Origin: UBA9619 sp964630665
Lineage (GTDB): Bacteria; Pseudomonadota; Gammaproteobacteria; Arenicellales; UBA868
NCBI GenBank assembly: GCA_964630665.1
Contig: CAZVVN010000038.1
Coordinates: 1-29,420, forward strand
DNA: 29,420 nt
Direction of reading: 5' to 3'
Part shown: positions 16,470-25,292 of the stretch, piece by piece
Layout of the letters: every line of letters begins with the position of its first letter
Position numbering within the stretch: the stretch's first letter is position 1
Notes under the pieces: model-generated
The model's input: only the letters and a program-made list of their open reading frames with translations
Told to the model about the DNA's origin: nothing
Databases searched by the model: none
Translations under genes and position numbers: made by a program

Positions 16470-17762
16470 TTAACGCTCTGGAAGAATCAGCTTTTGACCA
16501 ACCTGTAAGCGGTCACTCGAAAGGGCATTCTTGGACCTTAACTGTTGAACCGTGAAGCCGTAACGTGCGGCTATTAAAGACAGGGAATCAGCCTTTTTGA
16601 CGGTATAGAGTGCCGTCGAATGATCGACCATCGGACAATCCCGTTGCTGCCGACAGTATTCCTTTATGCCCCGAAAGATCGCAGCGGCCAACCGTTCCTG
16701 ATGCAAACTGTTTCCCAGCTTTTGCTCTTCCTGATCGTTGGTGATGTAACCCGTTTCGACCAAGATCGCTGGAATCTCGATCGCCTTGAGTACAACAAAT
16801 CCAGCCTGGTGAATCTTCCGGCTGTGCAGTGGACCGATCATGCCAAGTTCCTTCAATACGGCACTGGCAAAATCACGGCTTTCCCTGATTTTCCAGTCGA
16901 TCTCCATGTCCAGCATCATCTCACGCACACTGACCTCCCGATCTTTCAACTGCACACCGCCAACCAGGTCCGAAGCATTCTCTCGCCGAGCGAGTTGACG
17001 GGCAATCTCACTGGTTGCCCCTTTATTTGACAGTATATAGACCGAGGCACCCTTTGCAGATCTTCGCCTGGCAGCGTCCGCGTGAACCGAGACAAACAGG
17101 TCAGCCTTTTCCCGTACAGCGATATCGATCCGCCTTCGAAGGCTGACGTAGTAATCTCGATCTCGAGTCAGTCGGGCCCGCATACCACCTTCCTCATTGA
17201 TCAACCTAGCCAGGCGCTTGGAAACGGATAGAACCACGTCTTTTTCTTGAGTGCGCCGGCGCCCCGTGGCACCAGGATCTTCTCCGCCATGCCCCGGGTC
17301 GACCACAATGACGAAGGATCGGGTTCTCTTCTCAGGTTTTAGCGGATTACGCTCGACCAATTCGACCTCCAGCGGGCTGATATCGACCACCAGCCGGTGC
17401 CCATAGCTTCCCCCCGGGGGCAGCAGGAAAGCGTCGTAGCCAACAGATTGTTTGAGATCGAATACAAATCGCAACGTCTCAGATTTTGGAGAACCGTACC
17501 GGATCCCGCCCATGTAGGGTCCCAAGGCTGACGACTCTGGCAGGTTACCCAGCACCAGCGCCTGGCGCAGGTCAACAACCAACCGTTTCGGATCAGATAG
17601 ATCAAACAATTCAAACTCCACCGGGCCAGATAGGTCGAAGACCAGGCGAGTGCTCTGTGGAGGGTGCCAGACCCGGAGACCGGCTATCACCGTATCCGCG
17701 TAGCCAGGCGGATGTAGCAAAATCAAGAAAAACAGAAGCAGTTGCCGCGGAAGCCTCTTCAC
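16470..17762 (-). CDS. amiB: N-acetylmuramoyl-L-alanine amidase (AmiB/C type) with AMIN and LysM domains
   Basis: This amidase cuts the peptide stem from muramic acid in peptidoglycan and so helps daughter cells separate. The 430-residue protein starts with a Sec signal peptide (MKRLPRQLLLFFLILL, cleavage probably after about residue 22). An AMIN domain that targets it to the envelope or septum follows (about 25-130). The Amidase_3 domain holds the zinc ligands His in VVDPGHGGEDPGA, Glu in the following EKDVVL and His in FVSVHADA, and the catalytic Glu in ILVETGYITN. A single LysM repeat ends the protein (LYTVKKADSLSLIAARYG). Its ATG overlaps the tsaE stop by four bases. Confidence 0.95.
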   Translation of the reverse strand: MKRLPRQLLLFFLILLHPPGYADTVIAGLRVWHPPQSTRLVFDLSGPVEFELFDLSDPKRLVVDLRQALVLGNLPESSALGPYMGGIRYGSPKSETLRFVFDLKQSVGYDAFLLPPGGSYGHRLVVDISPLEVELVERNPLKPEKRTRSFVIVVDPGHGGEDPGATGRRRTQEKDVVLSVSKRLARLINEEGGMRARLTRDRDYYVSLRRRIDIAVREKADLFVSVHADAARRRSAKGASVYILSNKGATSEIARQLARRENASDLVGGVQLKDREVSVREMMLDMEIDWKIRESRDFASAVLKELGMIGPLHSRKIHQAGFVVLKAIEIPAILVETGYITNDQEEQKLGNSLHQERLAAAIFRGIKEYCRQQRDCPMVDHSTALYTVKKADSLSLIAARYGFTVQQLRSKNALSSDRLQVGQKLILPER

Positions 17763-18211
17763 TCATTAATTCCCAGGTTGAGGACGCGGCCAGGTCGCCC
17801 GGTCACCGTCACACGCCGGTTGGAATCGGCATATTCAAGTCGGATCATAATATCCGGCACAGGCAACAACCCGGCTCCTTTCTGCGGCCACTCAATCAGA
17901 CAGATAGACTCACCATCCAGATGATCTCGAATCCCAATCGTCTCCAGCTCTGCTTCGGTTTCTAGCCGGTACAGATCCATATGAACCACCGGACCCGATC
18001 TTGTCTGATAAGTTTCAACCAAGGTAAAGGTGGGACTGCTTACCACCCCTTTAAACCCCAGTTCCTGAATAGTCGCACGCGCAAATGTCGTCTTTCCTGT
18101 CCCGAGATCACCCGAAAGGAAGATCAGATCGCCTCGTCGAAGCTGCGGTGCAACACCTCGAGCTAATTGAAGTAATTGCCTTTCATCCACCAGCCACCCG
18201 TTGTCACTCAT
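17759..18211 (-). CDS. tsaE: TsaE, ATPase of the tRNA t6A synthesis complex
   Basis: TsaE works with TsaB and TsaD to place threonylcarbamoyl on A37 of tRNAs reading ANN codons. The 150-residue protein has the Walker A motif GDLGTGKTT at about 34-42, then SPTFTLVETY, HMDLYRL (usually HFDLYRL) and LIEWPQKG, in the family order. It starts within the end of nnr (8-base overlap) and its stop overlaps the amiB start. This nnr-tsaE-amiB-mutL run is the usual gammaproteobacterial operon, and the overlaps suggest translational coupling. Confidence 0.96.
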   Translation of the reverse strand: MSDNGWLVDERQLLQLARGVAPQLRRGDLIFLSGDLGTGKTTFARATIQELGFKGVVSSPTFTLVETYQTRSGPVVHMDLYRLETEAELETIGIRDHLDGESICLIEWPQKGAGLLPVPDIMIRLEYADSNRRVTVTGRPGRVLNLGINE

Positions 18212-19697
18212 CAGCCTGAAGGGGATCGTTCACCAGTCGACGTAGCCAGGGCGCCAGGTCCGACGCCAGCAACCCCCGTTCGCCTGCCGCCAGCACCGCC
18301 AGGTCGGCCGCTGCTGAGTGCAGCCAGGCACCAGACTTGGCCGCAGATTCTACCGACAGGCCCTGGGCAAGAAGCCCACCGATCACTCCAGAGAGCACAT
18401 CACCCATCCCAGCCGTAGCCATTCCGGGGTTTCCACGATCGCACAACCATAGCTCACCGCCATTCAGACAGATCAGCGTACCCGGTCCTTTAAGTACACA
18501 AACCCCACCGTACCGATCCTGTATTCTGCGAGCCGATAGGTGTCGCTGCGTCTGGATCTCGTCTGTATCACAACCCAGCAGGCGGGCGGCCTCTCCGGGG
18601 TGGGGCGTCAGTATGCTTTGCGGAACACAAAGCTGACTACCAGCGATCATATTCAACCCGTCAGCATCGATCACCAAAGGCAAGCCCGAGTCGATCACGC
18701 TCTTCAGCAGCATCCTGCCCCATTCACCGGTACCCAATCCAGGCCCTATCACAACGCAGTCTTTACCCTGTAGGACCTGTTCAATACCGAAACCATCCTC
18801 GACCCCATGGCACATCAATTCCGGCCGTGTTGAATTGATGACCGCTGCGTGGGCACTCCGGGTTGCAACCGTGACCAGTCCCGCCCCCGAACGCAAAGCA
18901 GCTTCTCCGGCTAGACGTACGGCACCGCTCATTCCAGCATCTCCGCCGACAATCAACAACTGTCCCGACTCACCCTTGTGCATCGTCTTTCGTCTGGGAG
19001 GAAGACTGGCAACCACCGACTTGCCGGTTATAAGCCTCGCCAATGCCGGGACAGCCTCGTGCACGTCTTGTGGGACCGAAATACCTTCATAAACGATCTC
19101 GCCGGACACATCCGGACCTCGACCCATATAAAGCCCCAGTTTCAGACCGATAAAGGTCACCGTCAGTTCTGCGTACACCACCTTCCCGGGGGCCGAACCG
19201 GAATCCGCGTCGAGGCCGGAAGGAATATCCACTGCCATGACCGGTCGGTCGAGCCTGTTGAGCGCCTCAATGGTCCCCGCAATGCCACCGGCCGGCGGGC
19301 GACTCATCCCGGTACCAAGAATGCAGTCGATAACCAGGTCTGCGTCCGGTAATTCACTACCGGAAAACTGCTCCATGGGTACCCCTGCCCGTTCGGCCTC
19401 GGCACGTGCATGGAGTGCCTCATCGGTAGACGGAGCTGCCACGACAACAACATTGGTCATGAGTCCGCTCGAATGTGCCAGGCGGCCTATAACATAACCA
19501 TCTCCGCCGTTGTTTCCCGATCCACACACGACCATGATCGACTTAGCCTCAGGCCATCTCCGACGAAATGCCCGAAATGCCGCAGCACCTGCGCGGTCCA
19601 TCAACTCGCCACTGCCCAACCCATGCCCACTTGTAGCGACTCGATCGAGTTGCCGGGCGCCGGATCGTCCATAGAGACGTTTTTCAACATCTGTCAT
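18204..19697 (-). CDS. nnr: Bifunctional NAD(P)HX epimerase/dehydratase
   Basis: Nnr repairs the hydrated, damaged cofactors NADHX and NADPHX: the N-terminal half epimerises them and the C-terminal half dehydrates the S form using ADP or ATP. The 497-residue protein fuses both domains. YjeF_N spans about 1-215 (GSGNNGGDGYVIGRLA, AVDIPSGLDADSG). The carbohydrate-kinase-like domain spans about 225-490 (GDAGMSGAVRLAGEAAL, IGPGLG, IDADGLN, LTPHPGEAARLL, NPGMATAGMGDVLSG). I take the ATG at 19695-19697, since 23 further in-frame residues upstream have no family similarity and would run into queG. It is divergent from queG with 20 bases between start codons. Confidence 0.95.
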   Translation of the reverse strand: MTDVEKRLYGRSGARQLDRVATSGHGLGSGELMDRAGAAAFRAFRRRWPEAKSIMVVCGSGNNGGDGYVIGRLAHSSGLMTNVVVVAAPSTDEALHARAEAERAGVPMEQFSGSELPDADLVIDCILGTGMSRPPAGGIAGTIEALNRLDRPVMAVDIPSGLDADSGSAPGKVVYAELTVTFIGLKLGLYMGRGPDVSGEIVYEGISVPQDVHEAVPALARLITGKSVVASLPPRRKTMHKGESGQLLIVGGDAGMSGAVRLAGEAALRSGAGLVTVATRSAHAAVINSTRPELMCHGVEDGFGIEQVLQGKDCVVIGPGLGTGEWGRMLLKSVIDSGLPLVIDADGLNMIAGSQLCVPQSILTPHPGEAARLLGCDTDEIQTQRHLSARRIQDRYGGVCVLKGPGTLICLNGGELWLCDRGNPGMATAGMGDVLSGVIGGLLAQGLSVESAAKSGAWLHSAAADLAVLAAGERGLLASDLAPWLRRLVNDPLQADE

Positions 19698-19707
19698 ACC
19701 GGTATGA
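19694..19707. promoter_or_regulatory. 14-bp perfect palindrome across the nnr/queG divergent start region
   Basis: TCATACCGGTATGA is a perfect palindrome. It contains the nnr start codon (minus strand) and overlaps TATGAT at 19703-19708, which could be a -10 for queG only about 10 bases before its ATG. The complementary strand offers TATCAT as a possible -10 for nnr. It could be an operator or a chance symmetry in a very short divergent gap. Confidence 0.35.
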
Positions 19708-19717
19708 TAGCCGTACC

Positions 19718-20821
19718 ATGCCCAACCTGGAATTGCCAGTAATCCGTCCCGCCCAATTGAAATCACGAATTCGAAAGTGGGCGGAAGCCCTTGGCTTCCA
19801 GAATATGGGCGTCAGCGGAGACGATCTGACTGAAGCGCAGGACCGACTGTTGACCTGGCTGACCGATGGTTGCCATGGTGAGATGAGTTATATGGCCCGC
19901 CATGGGGACCTCCGGAGCACCCCCTCGAAGCTGGTTCCGGGCACGATCCGGGTAATCAGTTTTCGTATGGACTACCTGCCCAGCGATGCGGCACCCGCGA
20001 TGTCCGTATTGTCCGACAAAGCAGCCGGCTATCTCTCCCGCTACGCACTTGGCCGCGACTATCACAAACTGGTACGTCGAAAACTACAGCGTCTCGCCGA
20101 TCGGATCACCGAGGAAATCGGGCCTTTCAGCTACAGGGCATTCGCAGACAGTGCGCCTGTACTGGAAAAACCCCTGGCAGCACAAGCAGGATTGGGATGG
20201 CTCGGCAAGCACACTAATCTCATCGACCGGTACTCGGGCTCGTGGTTCTTTCTGGGGGAGCTCTATACCGACCTGCCGTTACCGGTTGACGCACCGCAGT
20301 CCGACCACTGCGGTGAGTGCACTCGGTGTATCGAAACCTGCCCAACTGGTGCCATAGATCACCCGTATCACTTGGACGCCCGGCGTTGTATATCCTATCT
20401 CACCATCGAATTGGCAGGATCAATTCCAGTTGAACTCCGACATCTGATCGGGAACAGAATCTTTGGCTGTGACGACTGCCAACTGGTCTGTCCGTGGAAC
20501 CGATTTTCTACACCGGTAACCGGCCCTGATTTCCAGCCCCGGCACAACCTTGACCGGCCGAACCTACTCGAGCTTTTTAGTTGGTCGGAAGCTGAATTTC
20601 TTCACCGACTCGAAGGCAGTCCAATCCGCAGAATCGGACACCAGAGATGGCTGAGAAACATCGCCGTTGCACTGGGCAATGGCCGACCCAACGATCAGGT
20701 AGTACGGGAATTACGACTGAAACGAAGGGGGGCCACCCGGATGCTGACCGAGCACATAGACTGGGCCCTGCAGCAATTGACCGGCGAACCGGTTATCCAG
20801 AATCCGCAGCATCCAGCCTGA
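19718..20821 (+). CDS. queG: Epoxyqueuosine reductase QueG
   Basis: QueG reduces epoxyqueuosine to queuosine in tRNA, the last step of the pathway, using cobalamin and two [4Fe-4S] clusters. The 367-residue protein has the N-terminal cobalamin-binding reductase region with the conserved Asp in FADSAPVLEKPLAAQAGLG and WLGKHTNLI. The ferredoxin-like part has CGECTRCIETCP and CDDCQLVCPWNRF, and a HEAT-like C-terminal segment contains RRIGHQRWLRNIAVALGN. Its ATG at 19718 is divergent from nnr, and its last 29 bases overlap the 3' end of orn on the opposite strand. Confidence 0.95.
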   Translation: MPNLELPVIRPAQLKSRIRKWAEALGFQNMGVSGDDLTEAQDRLLTWLTDGCHGEMSYMARHGDLRSTPSKLVPGTIRVISFRMDYLPSDAAPAMSVLSDKAAGYLSRYALGRDYHKLVRRKLQRLADRITEEIGPFSYRAFADSAPVLEKPLAAQAGLGWLGKHTNLIDRYSGSWFFLGELYTDLPLPVDAPQSDHCGECTRCIETCPTGAIDHPYHLDARRCISYLTIELAGSIPVELRHLIGNRIFGCDDCQLVCPWNRFSTPVTGPDFQPRHNLDRPNLLELFSWSEAEFLHRLEGSPIRRIGHQRWLRNIAVALGNGRPNDQVVRELRLKRRGATRMLTEHIDWALQQLTGEPVIQNPQHPA

Positions 20822-21350
20822 CAAAAACCCTTCTATAGAATTTGAGTTCTTCGATTGACTCACGAATGTCATCCAGTGCTCGATGCGAACCCTTTTTCTC
20901 AAACCCCTGCAGGCGTTCGGGACACCATCTGACCATCAATTCCTTAATGGTGCTGACATCAACGTTGCGATAATGCAAGTAGCGGGTTAAAAGCGGCATG
21001 TACCGATAGAGAAACCGGCGATCCTGGCAGATGCTATTGCCGCACAACGGCGACCGACCTTCTACAACCGTTCTGCACAGAAATTCTAGGGTCATCTGCT
21101 CCGCTGCAGATTCGTCAAAGGTGGAATCTCGTACCCGGTCGATCAGGCCGCTCGCTGAATGTACCGTCTGGTTCCATTCGTCCATGCCGAGGAGCACTGG
21201 CTCGGCCTGGTGTATAGCTAGAACCGGCCCCTCTTCAATGACGTTGAGCTCGGCGTCTGTGACAATTGTCGCCATCTCCAGGATCCGGTCCTTGTCCGGC
21301 TCCAAACCGGTCATTTCCAGATCCATCCACACCAGGTTGCCGGACTGCAT
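20793..21350 (-). CDS. orn: Oligoribonuclease
   Basis: Orn degrades very short RNAs (2-5 nucleotides), finishing the work of PNPase and RNase R; it also clears pGpG from cyclic di-GMP breakdown. The 185-residue DEDDh exonuclease shows WMDLEMTGLEPDKDRILE with the first Asp and Glu, CGNSICQDRRFLYRYMP with the second Asp, and HRALDDIRESIEEL with the catalytic His and final Asp. GGAGG lies 10 bases before the ATG at 21348-21350. It follows pnp by 79 bases on the same strand. Its 3' end overlaps queG by 29 bases, tail to tail. Confidence 0.97.
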   Translation of the reverse strand: MQSGNLVWMDLEMTGLEPDKDRILEMATIVTDAELNVIEEGPVLAIHQAEPVLLGMDEWNQTVHSASGLIDRVRDSTFDESAAEQMTLEFLCRTVVEGRSPLCGNSICQDRRFLYRYMPLLTRYLHYRNVDVSTIKELMVRWCPERLQGFEKKGSHRALDDIRESIEELKFYRRVFVRLDAADSG

Positions 21351-21367
21351 CTTTCACGGTCCTCCGC

Positions 21368-21406
21368 GCACCAACTAGGTGCCGAAACTGTGCCGCCCGA
21401 GGCACC
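21368..21406 (-). promoter_or_regulatory. Alternating complementary segments between pnp and orn
   Basis: On the minus strand, in order of transcription, come GGTGCC (21406-21401), GGCAC (21394-21390), GGCACC (21383-21378) and GGTGC (21372-21368). The first can pair with the second or third, and the fourth can pair with the third, so mutually exclusive hairpins are possible just before the orn ribosome binding site. No U-run follows. Only the base complementarity is seen; attenuation or RNase processing is inference. Confidence 0.35.
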
Positions 21407-21429
21407 GCGCTCCGGGTTATTCTTCGGCT

Positions 21430-23517
<2,088 letters not shown>

Positions 23518-23524
23518 GTTCTTA

Positions 23525-23529
23525 CTCCT
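23525..23529 (-). promoter_or_regulatory. Ribosome binding site fixing the GTG start of pnp
   Basis: AGGAG on the minus strand lies seven bases before the GTG at 23515-23517. This supports GTG as the true start of the pnp reading frame. Confidence 0.75.
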
Positions 23530-23546
23530 GTTTTGGGTTTATCAGC

Positions 23547-23816
23547 CTAGCGGCGCAGGCCAAGACGAGCGATCAATGACTGATAGCGTTCCACGTTGCG
23601 GCTTTTGAGATAATCGAGCAGCTTGCGTCGACGATTGACCATACGAAGCAACCCCTGTCGGGAGTGATGATCGTGAATGTGGGTCCGGAAATGTTCGGAA
23701 AGATCCTTTATTCTGTTCGTCAGTAACGCAACCTGGACTTCTGGTGATCCAGTATCGCCTTCCGCCAATGCATGTTCGCGAATTATGGATGCCTTGGATT
23801 CGGCGCTAATGGACAT
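23547..23816 (-). CDS. rpsO: 30S ribosomal protein S15
   Basis: S15 binds the central domain of 16S rRNA early in 30S assembly. The 89-residue length is exact for the family, with the conserved GDTGSPEVQVALLTNRI and the rRNA-contacting segment DHHSRQGLLRMVNRRRKLLDYL. The initiator Met is followed by Ser-Ile-Ser. GAGGGA lies upstream of the ATG. It sits between truB and pnp as in E. coli and has its own likely promoter just beyond truB. Confidence 0.98.
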   Translation of the reverse strand: MSISAESKASIIREHALAEGDTGSPEVQVALLTNRIKDLSEHFRTHIHDHHSRQGLLRMVNRRRKLLDYLKSRNVERYQSLIARLGLRR

Positions 23817-23948
23817 GTGATTCCCTCTGTCTTTAATTCGAGTATTTGATGTTCGGACGGTTATTCCGAGTGGGCGGGCGGCCTTTGTCCAGTACTGAAT
23901 ACTGTGCCGTAGGGCTCTGTAGGCGCTCTGTGTAATCGGAAGGCGGGT

Positions 23949-23977
23949 AGTCTACTCGCACCGGTTCGTTCACTCAA
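23949..23977 (-). promoter_or_regulatory. Probable sigma70 promoter for rpsO-pnp
   Basis: On the minus strand TTGAGT (23972-23977) and TAGACT (23949-23954) are 17 bases apart, just past the truB stop. Transcription would start near 23942, giving a leader of about 125 bases before rpsO. E. coli has an rpsO promoter in the same truB-rpsO gap, which supports the call. Confidence 0.5.
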
Positions 23978-23982
23978 CAGAA

Positions 23983-24909
23983 TCAGGCTTTTCTTTCCGT
24001 CGCCTGCATCAGGCGCCGCGGTGCGACTCGGCCGTCGTCTGTGACCACACCGATGCCTAGAAAACCTGCTTCCTGGGCGTAAAGTCGCACTGGCCCCTCT
24101 TTAGGCAGACCACTCGCTCGAACCGCCTGCCCACGGCAAAGATAAAAGGCCGCATCTATCGACAGATCGATCTGAGGAAGATGGGCTAGCCCGTGGTCGA
24201 TTGAAATCAGCATTTTTTCCCTACCACCACCAACGGGCGCACTTTCCAGATCTTCTAGACTAACCGAGTCGCCAACATGAAGATCAGCCACCACGAGTCG
24301 CCGCAGGGACGTCACGTGTCCGCCGCAACCCAGTTGATCACCCAAATCCTGCGCCAAGCCCCGGACGTAGAATCCGTGTGAGCATTTGAGCTCCAGCTCG
24401 AGATCCTGCCCGTCAAACGATTTCAATTCCAGCTCATACACGTTAACCGTTCTTGGCTGCCGTTCGACCTCGATGCCTTCCCTGGCCAACTTGTAGAGAG
24501 GCTGGCCATTTACTTTGACTGCAGAATACATGGGTGGTGTCTGTTGAATCCTGCCACGGAACTGCGATAGCGCCACTTCCAGTGCTGACTGATTGACAGC
24601 CACCGGTTTTGTTTCGATGACGTCCCCCTCACAATCACCTGTCGCTGTCTTCTCACCGAGACGTATCCGCGTCCAGTAGGTCTTATCTGCACCGAGGAAA
24701 AGACCGGACAGCTTTGTCGATTCACCGAAACACAATGGCAACAGACCTGTCGCAATTGGATCGAGGCTGCCGGTATGCCCGGCTTTTCGGGCGCCCAGCA
24801 ACTGCTTTGCTTTCTGTAGAGCAGCGTTGGAGGTCAGACCCCATGGCTTATCCAACAACAGCATACCCGACAGATCCCGACCGCGCTGGTGGCCGCGTCT
24901 AGGACTCAT
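23983..24909 (-). CDS. truB: tRNA pseudouridine-55 synthase TruB
   Basis: TruB makes pseudouridine 55 in the T loop of tRNAs. The 308-residue protein has LLLDKPWGLTSNAALQKAK and the active-site motif GHTGSLDPIATGLLPLCFGE, whose Asp is the catalytic residue. DKTYWTRIRLGEKTATGDCEG, GFYVRGLAQDLG and a PUA-type C-terminal domain (FLGIGVVTDDGRVAPRRLM) complete the family architecture. I place the start at the ATG at 24907-24909, which overlaps the rbfA stop by 11 bases; an upstream TTG at 24931-24933 would only extend the overlap. It lies in the infB-rbfA-truB-rpsO run. Confidence 0.96.
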   Translation of the reverse strand: MSPRRGHQRGRDLSGMLLLDKPWGLTSNAALQKAKQLLGARKAGHTGSLDPIATGLLPLCFGESTKLSGLFLGADKTYWTRIRLGEKTATGDCEGDVIETKPVAVNQSALEVALSQFRGRIQQTPPMYSAVKVNGQPLYKLAREGIEVERQPRTVNVYELELKSFDGQDLELELKCSHGFYVRGLAQDLGDQLGCGGHVTSLRRLVVADLHVGDSVSLEDLESAPVGGGREKMLISIDHGLAHLPQIDLSIDAAFYLCRGQAVRASGLPKEGPVRLYAQEAGFLGIGVVTDDGRVAPRRLMQATERKA

Positions 24910-25267
24910 CACCGGTATCCCCGCCTGCCGCAAGCTGATCGATCATCTTGCTCAGGCGCATGCCTCGCTCAACACTGAAATCATAATGAAATTTCAGTTC
25001 AGGCACCCGTCTGAGCTCAAGCCGGCTGGCAAGTGTTTTACGCATAACCGAGACACTCTCGTTCAGAATACTGATGACCTTCTCTTTATCGTGGCTGCCA
25101 TCGAACGCGGTGACATACACTGTCGCCTTCCGAAGATCTCGTGTCATATCCACAGCAGTGATTGAAACAATGCCGACACCATAGTCAGTAAGTTCTCGGA
25201 TGATGAATTGGGAAAGTTCTCTGCGAACTAATTCCGCGACCCTTCGAACTCTGTCGACACCTTGCAT
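24899..25267 (-). CDS. rbfA: 30S ribosome-binding factor RbfA
   Basis: RbfA is a KH-fold protein that assists late 30S maturation and is released before initiation. The 122-residue protein shows the family features RVRRVAELVRRELSQFIIREL and VDMTRDLRKATVYVTAFDG, and RVPELKFHYDFSVERGMRLSKMID near the C-terminus. It follows infB by 25 bases and overlaps truB, consistent with one message. Confidence 0.96.
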   Translation of the reverse strand: MQGVDRVRRVAELVRRELSQFIIRELTDYGVGIVSITAVDMTRDLRKATVYVTAFDGSHDKEKVISILNESVSVMRKTLASRLELRRVPELKFHYDFSVERGMRLSKMIDQLAAGGDTGDES

Positions 25268-25292
25268 TGATTGGAAAATGACCGGTCAATCG

